Shown here: piece by piece, positions 16,648 to 26,200 of the stretch | Layout of the letters: each line of letters starts with the position of its first letter | Numbering within the stretch: the first letter of the stretch is position 1 | DNA from: Verrucomicrobiota bacterium | Lineage (GTDB): Bacteria; Verrucomicrobiota; Verrucomicrobiia; CAIQCK01 | Assembly (NCBI GenBank): GCA_016222825.1 | Contig: JACRQF010000014.1 | Coordinates: 248,001-312,000 of the forward strand | Length of the DNA stretch: 64,000 nucleotides | Direction of reading: 5' to 3' | Notes under the pieces: generated by a model | What the model saw: only the letters and a program-made list of their open reading frames with translations | Database searches by the model: none | Told to the model about the DNA's origin: nothing | Program-made: the position numbers and the translations under genes

Positions 16648-17784
16648 ATGCAACCTCTGGCAACGCAACCGGCATCGGCCCCGAGTGACGCCGGCCCTTT
16701 GCGGACCTACGAGGAATACCGCGCCCGGAAATACATCCCCGAACTGGACGGCCTGCGCGCCATCAGCATCCTCCTGGTCATCACCTGGCACATGTGGGAT
16801 CGGCCGGCGTTTTGGGAGTGGCTGCGGGGCGGGGAAGGCGTGAGGATTTTTTTCGTCCTGAGCGGCTACCTCATCACGACGCTGCTGCTGGAGGAGGAAT
16901 CGAAACGCGGCAAGGTGTCGCTGCCGGCGTTCTACGTGCGGCGCTCCTGCCGCATCTTCCCGCTCTACTACGTCGTCCTGCTGGCGTATTGCGTCCTCAT
17001 CTACGGGTTCAGCTCGTTCGCAGCCAAGCGCGCGGAGATGGACTACGCGATGCCTTACCTGCTGTTCTACCTCCAGGAAATCCCGTTCTACCTCCACCCC
17101 GACGGCGTGTGGTTTCCCTTCTACCAAAGCTGGAGTTTGGGCATCGAAGAGAAGTTCTATCTCGTCTGGCCCGTCGTGGCGTTCATCCTGCTGCACGGGT
17201 GCCGGCAATGGCGGCTGGCGCTCGGTGTCGGCTTCGCTGTGCTGTTTGCGGCATTGCCGCTGTGCGGGCTGGGGCCTTGGACCAGTTGCGTGTTTGACTA
17301 CTACACCATTCTGGTGGGCTGCTGCACCGCAATCGTGCTGTTTGAGAAGCGGCATTACGAGCGCTTGAAGGGGCTGGGCAGCGCGCTCGGCAGTTGGTGC
17401 GCCTTCGGATTCCTGCTGGCAACCCATTTCTCCATCGAACGGCTGCCGACGCTTTTTATCGCGCGGCTCTATCCCATCGCGGTCGCGTTGTTCATGATCA
17501 GCCTGCTGGTCGGGCGAAGCCCGTTTGGGCGGGCGCTGGGCTGCACGCCGCTGGTGTTTATCGGGAAGGTGTCCTACGGGATGTATCTGGTCCACCTGCT
17601 CTGCTCGAACGCCGCCAACCTGGTGTTTCGTCCGGGCAGCGGCAAGTGGTATATCGGCGTTCTTGCCTATCTGCTGACGTGTGCTTTGTGTGTTGCCGTC
17701 TCCAAGGTGCTGGCCGTCACCATCGAGCAGCCGTTCATCCGCCTCGGGCACAAGTGGTCGGCCCGGATTGTAAGCAAGGCGTAA
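16648..17784 (+). CDS. Acyltransferase family 3 membrane protein
   Basis: 378 aa, about ten hydrophobic segments. The N-terminus carries the family signature IPELDGLRAISILLVITWH, with the catalytic-type His, and FFVLSGYLITTLLL followed by FYVRRSCRIFPLYY. Members transfer acetyl or other acyl groups across the inner membrane to sugars of lipopolysaccharide, peptidoglycan or exopolysaccharide. The ATG at 16648 is preferred because the upstream TTG at 16609 is the -35 hexamer of a promoter. The stop lies 11 bases from the convergent stop of the methyltransferase gene. The acceptor is unknown. Confidence 0.88.
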   Translation: MQPLATQPASAPSDAGPLRTYEEYRARKYIPELDGLRAISILLVITWHMWDRPAFWEWLRGGEGVRIFFVLSGYLITTLLLEEESKRGKVSLPAFYVRRSCRIFPLYYVVLLAYCVLIYGFSSFAAKRAEMDYAMPYLLFYLQEIPFYLHPDGVWFPFYQSWSLGIEEKFYLVWPVVAFILLHGCRQWRLALGVGFAVLFAALPLCGLGPWTSCVFDYYTILVGCCTAIVLFEKRHYERLKGLGSALGSWCAFGFLLATHFSIERLPTLFIARLYPIAVALFMISLLVGRSPFGRALGCTPLVFIGKVSYGMYLVHLLCSNAANLVFRPGSGKWYIGVLAYLLTCALCVAVSKVLAVTIEQPFIRLGHKWSARIVSKA

Positions 17785-17795
17785 CGAGTCGCGGC

Positions 17796-18506
17796 TCAGT
17801 CCTTGAAGAGGTGGATTTCCCAGTAGTTCGCCATCCCGCGCAGGAAGCGGGGGGCTTTTCTCGCGTAGCAGAAAACGGGACCGCCGTGCAGGCCGAAAAC
17901 CAGGGGAATGATCTCGTAGCGTTTGAAAGCGGACGCCGCCAGCAACCGCTGGAGGTCCGCCTCGATGTATTCGCGCTGGTGCTCCCAGTAGGGAAACTTC
18001 CGTTCGCCGGTGAACAACTCGACGATGCGGCGGGTGAGGCGCCGGCGGTTGGGCGTGTTGATGACGGCGACGCCGCCGGGCTTGAGCACGTGGTGGAGTT
18101 CGTTGAGCGCCTTCAAGTCGTCGGGCACGTGCTCGATGACGTGGCTGCTGATGGCCACGTCCACGCTCTCCGGCGCGACGACGGAGCTTAACTCCTCCCA
18201 GTTGCCCAGCACGTAATGAATGTTGCCGTGGTCCGCTGGCTTGCGCTCCGGCATCAGTTCCACGCCGATGACGCGCGCGCAATGCCGGCTGATCTCGCGC
18301 GTCCGCTCGACGACCGACGCGCCAATCTCCAGCACCGTGTGCGAGGGCTTCACAAAGCTACGGTAGGACTGGAAGAGCGATTCCCAGTCGCCGTTGATCT
18401 TGTTCGCACCCCAGCAGATTCTCATGTCGTGGCCAGCAACGTAGGGGCGCAGCCTGCCGAAATCAAACCGGAAATCCCGCACGCATGTCGCCAGTCTTGC
18501 TGTCAC
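17796..18506 (-). CDS. Class I SAM-dependent methyltransferase
   Basis: 236 aa from a GTG at 18506; an ATG at 18425 would give 209 aa. Motif I VLEIGASVVERTREI, the acidic end of strand 2 in VIGVELMPE and the post-motif region SVDVAISSHVIEHVPDD place it in the Methyltransf_11 group. HVLKPGGVAVINTPNRR is the usual motif III region. The substrate is unknown; many such proteins act on lipids, quinones or polysaccharide ends. It is transcribed towards the acyltransferase gene and divergently from the PIG-L deacetylase. Confidence 0.8.
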   Translation of the reverse strand: MTARLATCVRDFRFDFGRLRPYVAGHDMRICWGANKINGDWESLFQSYRSFVKPSHTVLEIGASVVERTREISRHCARVIGVELMPERKPADHGNIHYVLGNWEELSSVVAPESVDVAISSHVIEHVPDDLKALNELHHVLKPGGVAVINTPNRRRLTRRIVELFTGERKFPYWEHQREYIEADLQRLLAASAFKRYEIIPLVFGLHGGPVFCYARKAPRFLRGMANYWEIHLFKD

Positions 18507-18525
18507 ACCGAGCTTCGGCTACTCT
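18497..18525 (+). promoter_or_regulatory. Possible promoter of the PIG-L gene pair
   Basis: TTGCTG, 17-nt spacer, TACTCT (18520-18525). The predicted start is near 18532, a 75-nt leader before the ATG at 18607. Confidence 0.4.
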
Positions 18526-18606
18526 CGCCGCCCAGAGGACAGAGATGATATCACCGACCTCGAAACAAACCGCCCGGACACTTCCGCGGCTTCATTCTCC
18601 ACGACC

Positions 18607-19296
18607 ATGAACAAAACCCTGTTGGCCATCGGTGCGCACTACGACGATTGTCCGTTCGGCATCCCGTGCATCTTGCAGCAAGCGATGCGCAGGCATTACC
18701 GCGTCGTCATCCTCAACATCATCGGCGACTACACCGGCTGGGCGCCCGTCAAGGGCCGCGCCCCGGAGTTGATCGAGCACAGCGTCCGCCTCGCCAAGGA
18801 GCGCGGCATGGAGATGCGCTTCCTGAAATACGCCTCCATGCAGTTCAGCGTGGACGCCGAGGCCAAGCGCGCCATCGCCGAGGTCGTCGCCGACGTGAAG
18901 CCGGACGTTGCCTTCATGCTCTGGCACCGTGACCGCCATCCCGACCACGTGGTCGCGTCGGAACTCAGCGAGGCGGCCTTGCGCCAGCCGGCGATGATCC
19001 TTGGCCGCGAGGGCGTGCGCGGCGTCAGCCGCATCTACGCCTACGACAACGGCCCCGGCCACACCATCGGCTTCGAGCCGAACACCTTTGTGGACGCCAC
19101 CGCCGACTGGCCCGCGGCGATGGAATGGCTCGGCAAACTGCTCGCGTTCGTGCGCCAGAAGCCCTACGACCCGCAGGTGCTCGATGGCGCGCAAACCGTC
19201 AAGGAAACGCTCGGCCGTTATCGCGGCCTTTCCTGCGGCGTCAAATACGCCGAAGCCATTTGGGCCGCGGGCAACTATCCTCGTGACATCTTCTGA
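18607..19296 (+). CDS. PIG-L family deacetylase
   Basis: 229 aa of the GlcNAc-PI de-N-acetylase fold. The zinc motif near the N-terminus reads AHYDD in place of the more common AHPDD. The second zinc-binding motif HRDRHPDH is intact. Members remove acetyl groups from N-acetylglucosaminyl compounds such as precursors of mycothiol or bacillithiol, or from glycans. The next gene, a secreted protein of unknown function, starts only 2 bases after the stop, so they form an operon and may act on the same substrate. Confidence 0.85.
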   Translation: MNKTLLAIGAHYDDCPFGIPCILQQAMRRHYRVVILNIIGDYTGWAPVKGRAPELIEHSVRLAKERGMEMRFLKYASMQFSVDAEAKRAIAEVVADVKPDVAFMLWHRDRHPDHVVASELSEAALRQPAMILGREGVRGVSRIYAYDNGPGHTIGFEPNTFVDATADWPAAMEWLGKLLAFVRQKPYDPQVLDGAQTVKETLGRYRGLSCGVKYAEAIWAAGNYPRDIF

Positions 19297-19298
19297 TT

Positions 19299-20342
19299 AT
19301 GAAAACACTCCCACTCCTCGCTCTCGTTTGTCTACTGCTCTGTTGCGTCTCGTCTTTCGCTGGCGAAAAGAAGCCCGCCAGCCACGGCTTCACCATCTCG
19401 GAGACGGCCGACGAGATTCAACTCAGCGGTGGCGCGCTCGACGCGGCCATCCGCAAGAAGGGCTACGTCAGTGGCATCCGCGCGGGCAGTTTGCTCGACA
19501 AGAAGACCGGCGCGCGCGACCTCGGCTTCGGCCTCGACATCGTGGACTGGATCATGGAGCCGGGCAGCGACGAGGCTTACCGCGACCAGCTTCCCGCCGA
19601 CCTGCCCTACAAGACCGGCAACCTCTTCCACGGCCGCGGCCAGAAGCGTTCCATCGAAGGCCCGCAAATCTGCACGCAAGCCAGGGAGCTGACACCGCGC
19701 GTCATCGAGGGCCGCGACTTTGTCGCCATCGAGCAAAGCTGGCGCTACCGCGTCGCCGCGCCCGGCAAGCAGACCGGCTCCGAGTGGCGGCAGAAGATCG
19801 TCTTCCCCAAAGGCCGCCGTTACTTCATCTCCACCGACGAGATCCACGCGCGCAACGCCAGCCCCGCGATGTTCCTGCGCATAGACATGCCCGGCCACCT
19901 CAAGCACAAGGCCGGCGACAGCTTTAGCGAAATCTACCTCAGCTACCGCGGACGCATTCCTTCCAGCGAGTTCCTCCAGGACTTCGCGCCCGACGAGAAG
20001 TTCAACTACCGCCGCGACCGCGACGGCGTGCCGAAACGGATGATCCGCGCCTACCACATCCGCGACTCGAAGACCGGCCAGGACGGCCCGTGGCTCGCCG
20101 GCATGACGTTGAACCCGGCCGACACCTCCGAGGCATGGTGCCACCAACGCGGCTATATTTGTTTCATCCACGAGTTCGGCGAGCGCCCCATCAAAGCGGG
20201 CGAGTCCTTCAGCGCCGCCTTCATCGTCGGCTACTTCGACTCCATCGAGGAAATGGAGCGCGTCTATGACAAACATCGCGGCCACAGCGGCCTCGCCGTC
20301 ACCGAGGCAGGCTGGAAGCTGCTGAAGAGCGGCGGACGCTAA
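19299..20342 (+). CDS. Secreted protein of unknown function
   Basis: 347 aa with a clear signal peptide (LPLLALVCLLLCCVSSFAG) and no membrane segment thereafter. The mature part looks rich in beta strands (GGALDAAIRKKGYVSGIRAG, ERPIKAGESFSAAFIVGYFD), as in carbohydrate-binding or lyase-like proteins, but I do not recognise a family. It follows the PIG-L deacetylase gene by 2 bases, which suggests co-translation and a role in carbohydrate turnover. No catalytic motif was identified. Confidence 0.7.
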   Translation: MKTLPLLALVCLLLCCVSSFAGEKKPASHGFTISETADEIQLSGGALDAAIRKKGYVSGIRAGSLLDKKTGARDLGFGLDIVDWIMEPGSDEAYRDQLPADLPYKTGNLFHGRGQKRSIEGPQICTQARELTPRVIEGRDFVAIEQSWRYRVAAPGKQTGSEWRQKIVFPKGRRYFISTDEIHARNASPAMFLRIDMPGHLKHKAGDSFSEIYLSYRGRIPSSEFLQDFAPDEKFNYRRDRDGVPKRMIRAYHIRDSKTGQDGPWLAGMTLNPADTSEAWCHQRGYICFIHEFGERPIKAGESFSAAFIVGYFDSIEEMERVYDKHRGHSGLAVTEAGWKLLKSGGR

Positions 20343-20347
20343 CGAAC

Positions 20348-20375
20348 TTGATGCCGTTGCGAAACCGGCTATTCT
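20348..20375 (+). promoter_or_regulatory. Promoter of the 408-aa secreted protein gene
   Basis: TTGATG (20348-20353), 16-nt spacer, TATTCT (20370-20375). The predicted start is near 20382, upstream of the GTG at 20420. The TTG that could be taken as a start codon at 20348 is the -35 hexamer. Confidence 0.45.
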
Positions 20376-20419
20376 GTGTCCCAAGTTCATCATTGGCGCC
20401 GACGGAGAGAGGATTGCAT

Positions 20420-21646
20420 GTGAAGATCAACCGGGTTCTTGTTTGGCTGTCTCTGTTCTTGATCGGCGGGTTTCCATCCACCGCGCAAAACAACCCGTCA
20501 CCATCACCCGCCAGCATGCGCGCTTTGGCGGAACGCATCGCGAAAGGCGATCCTGCGGCGTTCGATCAACTGTGCGCGACGGCAGAAGAGCTTTTTCGTG
20601 ACATGGACTATGGCCGGGAGCAACAACGCCTCATCAACAACAACATCCTCATGCGCGCGGCTTTCGACGTATTAGGAGAATCGTCAGGCAAAGGCAATGC
20701 CACCGCTTTCGATGCGCTGAAGAAGGCCACCGGTGTCCGCCGGATCAACGGATACGCCGCCGGCGCGCTCGGCACTGCCGCCGCCACGGGACACGCCGAA
20801 GCGCTCGAGATGCTCTTGGGTTTCAATCGCTGGGGCATCCTGAAGGCCACCGCAGTGAGCGCGTTGGAGAAACCCGCCGCGAAGAATCAGGAGCGTGCTG
20901 TCAATTTTTTGATTCGCGTGCTCGCCGATCCCGCTGACCAACCGTTTTGGATGATGGCCAGGCGCGGTCTGACGGCCGCGGCGAATTCAGGAAATGCCAA
21001 CGCCAAGGCGGCGCTGGAAGAGATCGCCTCCGGCAAACCTGTCACGGTCCCGCCGGACTCCGCCGCCGCCAATCAGTCGCGAGCTGTTGCCGCTCCAGCG
21101 GCTGTTAACACTGCTGGTGCGAAGTCACAACTGGCGACGGCGTCACCATCCACCCCGCCGTCCAGCCCGGCCGCCGTTTTACAGCCATCGAAGCCGAACC
21201 CGCCGCGACAGGTCCTGCCCGCTCAGTTGCATTTGGAGGTGAAGGCCAGCACCAAGAAGAGGGAAGTTGCGGCGTCTGGCAACCTGGCCGGCTACGTCCA
21301 AAGCCGCAGTTTGAACATCGTTGTTCGCAACGCCGCGCCTTACGTCATGTCCGGTGTGACAGTGCGTTGGGGCGTGGTGAAAACGCAACTTCGAGGCGGG
21401 CCGCGAGCGACAGCCTACGGCGCGGAGCAGTTGCTGGATTTCCAGCCGCTGGAAACAAAAACCATTACAACTCCGTTTGTCGAAGCGGCAGGACGGCGAT
21501 GGATTAACACCATCTTGGAAGGAGAGAAACTGGACGGCCACGGTGCGCAACTGTTGGTGGCGGGCAAAGTGGTGGCCGAAGAGTTCTCTCCCCCCTCGGT
21601 AAAGCCCGCTTTCGAGAACCTGAAGCCGCTGCCGGTTGACCGATAG
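20420..21646 (+). CDS. Secreted alpha-helical repeat protein, unknown
   Basis: 408 aa from a GTG at 20420, which lies just before a signal peptide (VLVWLSLFLIGGFPSTAQ) and is preceded by a purine-rich GAGAGAGGA. Residues about 30-215 look like HEAT- or Sel1-type helical pairs (NGYAAGALGTAAATGHAEAL). A low-complexity Pro/Ala/Ser linker follows, then a beta-rich C-terminal domain (SRSLNIVVRNAAPYVMSGV). It probably acts as a periplasmic scaffold, but no specific function can be assigned. A promoter is visible at 20348-20375. Confidence 0.65.
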   Translation: MKINRVLVWLSLFLIGGFPSTAQNNPSPSPASMRALAERIAKGDPAAFDQLCATAEELFRDMDYGREQQRLINNNILMRAAFDVLGESSGKGNATAFDALKKATGVRRINGYAAGALGTAAATGHAEALEMLLGFNRWGILKATAVSALEKPAAKNQERAVNFLIRVLADPADQPFWMMARRGLTAAANSGNANAKAALEEIASGKPVTVPPDSAAANQSRAVAAPAAVNTAGAKSQLATASPSTPPSSPAAVLQPSKPNPPRQVLPAQLHLEVKASTKKREVAASGNLAGYVQSRSLNIVVRNAAPYVMSGVTVRWGVVKTQLRGGPRATAYGAEQLLDFQPLETKTITTPFVEAAGRRWINTILEGEKLDGHGAQLLVAGKVVAEEFSPPSVKPAFENLKPLPVDR

Positions 21647-21685
21647 CGGCTGGCTTGGCAAACACGATTCACCATTCGAGTCACC

Positions 21686-23176
21686 ATGAACGAAATCAGC
21701 AGACGGTCTTTTCTGACATCCTCGGCGTTGGGCACAGCAGGCGCCCTCGGCGGTAGCGCGGCGCATGCCGGCGAAAACACCGCCAGCAGCCAGGGGATCT
21801 ACCGGCTCACACGAGAGATTTCGGTGGAGGAAGGCTTCGACCTCGTCGTGGCCGGCGGCGGGCCGGCTGGCGCGGCGGCGGCGATCTGCGCGGCCCGGCT
21901 TGGCGCGAAGGTCGTGCTGCTGGAGGCCACCGGCAGCCTCGGCGGCATGGGAACGAGCGCGCTGGTTTCGCTCTGGTATTCCCTGACCGACGGCATCCGC
22001 AGCGTCGTCGGCGGACTGATTCTCGAAGTGATTCAGGCGCTCTGCCGTGACAACGCCGCTTCACCGAACGCACTCACCAGTTTCAAGAAGGGAAACCCCG
22101 TTGGTGCCATCGGGTTCCAGCCGGAGGCGCTCAAGCTGCTGCTCGACAAGCTTTGCCACGACGCGGGCGTCGAGGTGCGCTTCTTTACGCGCGTCGTGGA
22201 GGCCGACGCCGATTCCCGGCAGCGCCGCCTCCATGGTGTCATCACCAGCAACGTCGAGGGCCTGCGTTATCTCCGCGCCAAGGCGTTCATTGACGCGACC
22301 GGCGACGCCATTCTCGCCGACCTCTGCGGCGCCGCGGCGCGCGCGGCGGGCCGTGACACGCCCAAGATCATGCCGCCGACGCTCTGCGCGGCGCTCGCTG
22401 ATATTGATTTCGAAAAGTTCTCGAAAAAGAACCAGCAGGCGATGGTGGAGCAGGCGATTGCCGACGGCTTCTTCTCACAGGCCGACCGGCACGTGCCCGG
22501 CGTCATCCGCAACGGCCCCGGCAACACGGCGATGATGAACGCCGGCCACCTCTTCCATACGAACGCACTGAAGACGCGCAGCCTCTCCGACGCCATGTCG
22601 CGCGGCCGGCGGCTCGTGCAGGAATACGCCGCCTTCTACCGCAAATACATGCCCGGCTGCGAGAACATGCAGGTCGTTGCCACGGGCACGTTGCTCGGCG
22701 TGCGCGAGTCGCGGCGCATTGTTGGTGAATACGAGTTGAACCACGACGACTTCAAGGCGCGCCGCCATTTCCCCGACCAAATCGCGGTTTACTGCAAGGC
22801 CATTGACATCCACGTCTATGACCTGACGCCGGAGGAATACAAACGCTACCACGAGGAATACACCAAGCTGGACAAACCCAAGCGCGGCGAAAGCTACGGC
22901 CTGCCCTATGGCATCCTCGTGCCCAAAGGTTGGACGAACCTCTGGGTCGCCGGCCGCTGCAACAGCAGCGACGTGAAGGTCAACGGCGCAATCCGCGACC
23001 AACCCGCCTGCTCGATGATGGGCCAGGCCGCCGGCACCGCCGTCGTGCAGTCGCTGCGAACCGGCCAGCCCGCGTGCGACCTCGACACGGCGAAACTCGT
23101 CGAGACCCTGCGCGCCAGCGGCGCCTACCTGCCGCAAACGGAACTGAGCAAGACGATGACGCGGGCGAAGGTGTGA
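21686..23176 (+). CDS. Tat-exported FAD-dependent oxidoreductase
   Basis: 496 aa. A twin-arginine signal (ISRRSFLTSSALGTAGALGG) precedes a dinucleotide-binding fold VVAGGGPAGAAAAICAARLG with the acidic strand end VVLLEATGSLGGMGTS. The C-terminal GRCNSSDVKVNGAIRDQPA and MGQAAGTA are typical of the FAD_oxidored group common in verrucomicrobia and planctomycetes. The reaction is unknown; the fold is shared with succinate dehydrogenase-like and xanthan-lyase-associated enzymes. It lies 49 bases before the large coiled-coil gene on the same strand. Confidence 0.85.
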   Translation: MNEISRRSFLTSSALGTAGALGGSAAHAGENTASSQGIYRLTREISVEEGFDLVVAGGGPAGAAAAICAARLGAKVVLLEATGSLGGMGTSALVSLWYSLTDGIRSVVGGLILEVIQALCRDNAASPNALTSFKKGNPVGAIGFQPEALKLLLDKLCHDAGVEVRFFTRVVEADADSRQRRLHGVITSNVEGLRYLRAKAFIDATGDAILADLCGAAARAAGRDTPKIMPPTLCAALADIDFEKFSKKNQQAMVEQAIADGFFSQADRHVPGVIRNGPGNTAMMNAGHLFHTNALKTRSLSDAMSRGRRLVQEYAAFYRKYMPGCENMQVVATGTLLGVRESRRIVGEYELNHDDFKARRHFPDQIAVYCKAIDIHVYDLTPEEYKRYHEEYTKLDKPKRGESYGLPYGILVPKGWTNLWVAGRCNSSDVKVNGAIRDQPACSMMGQAAGTAVVQSLRTGQPACDLDTAKLVETLRASGAYLPQTELSKTMTRAKV

Positions 23177-23210
23177 GAAAACTCCGCTACCACTCCGCCG
23201 CGGGCGGTGT

Positions 23211-23216
23211 TAGCAT
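23211..23216 (+). promoter_or_regulatory. Possible -10 element of the coiled-coil gene
   Basis: TAGCAT ends 9 bases before the ATG at 23226, which would give a leader of about 3 bases. No convincing -35 hexamer is present at the right spacing, so this is tentative. Confidence 0.25.
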
Positions 23217-23225
23217 CCGCAGCCA

Positions 23226-26200
23226 ATGTCGCTGGTTCCTGACAGTCTGCACGCTCAAGTCGAGCGCTACAAACGCCGCGCACAACGGTTGACGCTCGCC
23301 GAGGGCGTCGCCCAGACCGCGGTGCTCTTCCTTGGCTTGCTTGCGCTGACGTTCCTGCTCGATCGCTGGCTCTTTCTGCCGCTCGCAGCGCGCGTCGCAT
23401 TGACCGTGACGGTTTGGGGCGCGACGCTCGCCGGCTTCATCCGCTTCATCCTTTGGCCGCTGCGCAAACGCTGGGGCGACATCGAGGTGGCGTTCAACGT
23501 CGAGGCCGCCTTCCCGCAGCTCAACGAGGAGCTTGCCACGGCTGTGGAGCTGGAGGCCAGCCGCGACCCCGACTCCATCAAAGGCTCGCCTCAGCTCATC
23601 GCGGCGCTCGTGAATGACCTCGCTCGCCGCAGCAGCACGCTCGACTTCGCCAGCGTCATCTCGCCGAAACGCGCCACTGTGAGCGCCGCTGTCGCCGCCG
23701 CGTTGGCGCTGGGCCTTGGCGTTTATGCCATCGCCGCGACGGAGCATTTCCTGCTGCTGGCGAAACGGTTCGTCAATCCGCTCGCCGCGTTGCCGCGCGC
23801 CAGCACGGTGAAGCTCGCAGTGAAGCCCGGCAACGTCACCATTGAGACTGGCGGCAGCGTCACCGTCCGTGTGGAGGTCTTCAACCGCCGCGTTGGCAGG
23901 GCGGTCGCGTATTTTGCCGGCGACGGCCAGCCTTTGATGCGGCTCGAAACCATCGCCACCGCCGCGCCCGTGTCCTCAACACCGCCGAAACCGGGCGTGG
24001 CTGTTGCGCTCCAGCAGCTCGAGATTCCGCTGCCCGCCGTCAGGTCCAACGCCGTCTATTTCGTCCGCGCCGGCGACGCCGAATCGCAACGGTTCCGCAT
24101 CGTCGCGCAACGCGGTCCGCGGCTGGAACGGTTCACGCTGACGTATCGCTTCCCCGATTACACCGCCCTGCCGCCAAAGACCATCTCCGCCGAGACTGCC
24201 GACATAGCCGCGCTGCGTGGCACGCGCGTCACCGTCGTCGCCGAAGCATCGCAGCCGCTCTCCAGCGCGGCGCTGGAGGCGAACGGCGCACCTCCGAAAC
24301 CCGCGCAGGTTACCGGCGACCGCAGCGTCACCGCCGAGATAGCGGTGGAGCACGACGCGGAGTTCAAGCTGCGCATCACCGACACGGCCGGTTTCCGGAA
24401 TGCCGACGCCGTCAGCTACAAGATCAAGGCGTTGCCCGACCAGCCGCCGACGGTAAAGTTGCTCGACCCGGAACAGGACGTCGAGCTTGGCAAACCGGAG
24501 CCGCTCGAACTGAAGTTCGCCACGACGGATGACCACGGCATTTCCTCCGCCTACCTCGTCCACAACCAAAAGCGCGACCAGATGCCGGTGAGCGGCGTGG
24601 CGGCGTTCGACCTCGCCAAGGCCGGCTACAAGGCGGGCGAGGAGGTTGTGTTCCACATCGAGGTGGAGGACAACTCGCCCGAGCACCAACTTGCCCGCAG
24701 CGAAGAGCGGAAGGTTCGCATCAGTGAGCTGGCCGACCTCTCGCTCCGAAATAAGGATTTCGCCGAGCTGCGCAAGCTCCGCGAGGCGCTCGCCCGCGCC
24801 AGCCAGTCCGCCAGCGACGCCCGGCGCGGCATCGAGCAACTGCGCGCTGATTTCGGCCGCACGGGCCAGTGGAACGCCGACCTCACGGCGCGCGCCAACG
24901 CCCTTCGCCGCGACCTCCAATCGGCGCAGGACGCCAGTCGCGCCGCGCAAGTCATCGTCGCCGCGAGCGTCGCGTCGCCACGCACGCCGCAGGTGTTGCG
25001 CGACTGGGAAAACATCGCCAACCTGCTCGAGCAGTTCGACGAATCGCTGGCCTCGGCGCGCGTCGCCGCCACCGCGCTCGACCACGACACCGCCCAGGCC
25101 GCCGCCGTCAACCCGGCGCTCGCGCGCCTCGCCACCGCGGCCGATAGCGCGGCGAAGGTTTCGGCGCAGCTTGATGAGGGATTCACGCGGCTTTATGACG
25201 CGCGAGGCATGGAAGTGCTCTCGCAGCTTGCGCGACGCGTGGAGCGCGCCGAGCAGCGCCTGCTGGAACATGTCTATGGCTCGTCGCGTCACTGGAAACG
25301 GAAACGCGAACAGGACGCTGCCGACCAGACCACGATCCTGAACGCCACGAAGTTGCTCGCCGCCGGCCTCGGCATGGCCGACGCGGCGCTGCCGCAGAAC
25401 ACCGCTTTGTTGCGCGCTGCGAAGGAGCGGCTCACCGACATCGCCCAGCCGAAGATCGAAAGCCTCCAGCAGTGGCTCAAGGACGGCGGCAAGCGCGGCT
25501 GGCGCAACCGCGACTCGCTCGACCCGCTCACCGAGAGCCTTCGCAAGACGCGCGAGGAACTCACCACGGTTGAAGCCGCCTCGGCCGACGCTGCCAACGC
25601 CGTGCGCAGCCAGTTCGAGCGCGGCCGGCTGGAACTGAGCCAGCGCATGATGACTGTGTCGCAATCGCCGAGCGACCAGCTTCGCGAGCGGATCGGCGAC
25701 CTCATCGTCCGCGTGGACCAGCAGTCCGAGCCGCACCTGACGCTGCGGGTCGGCGATGCGCGCTGGGGCAAGGACCTGCTCTTAATCCGCGACGGCCTGC
25801 GCACGCTCACCACCGGCGCCGCGACGCCGGCCGCCGCGGCTCAACTGCGGCAACTTGGCGAGCAACTGAACCATCTCGAGCGCCAGCGCGACCTTCGGCT
25901 GCTCGTGCAGAGTCTGCGCCGGTTGGAGTCGCAGCAGAAACAAGTTTCCGAAAGCATGGACGAAGCCGCCGCGTGGCTGCGGCTGAGGCTCGGCGAACTG
26001 GCCGATGTCGAGCGCGAGGCGCGCACGGAACTTGCGCCGCTCGGCGACCGGCTCGGTGCGCTGGCCAACCGCGTCGCGCCGGTGGACGGCGAGGCAGCGC
26101 GACAGATTCAGGACGTGCGGCAGCAGTTTGGATCGAGCCAGGTGCTCTCGCGGCTGGAAAAGGCGGCGGAACACGCCGAGTCGGGCGACCGGGAGTGGGC

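Noticed and set aside
21632..21655. AGCCGCT/AGCGGCT stem at the end of the 408-aa gene as a terminator
   Set aside because: There is no T-run after the stem, and it spans the stop codon.
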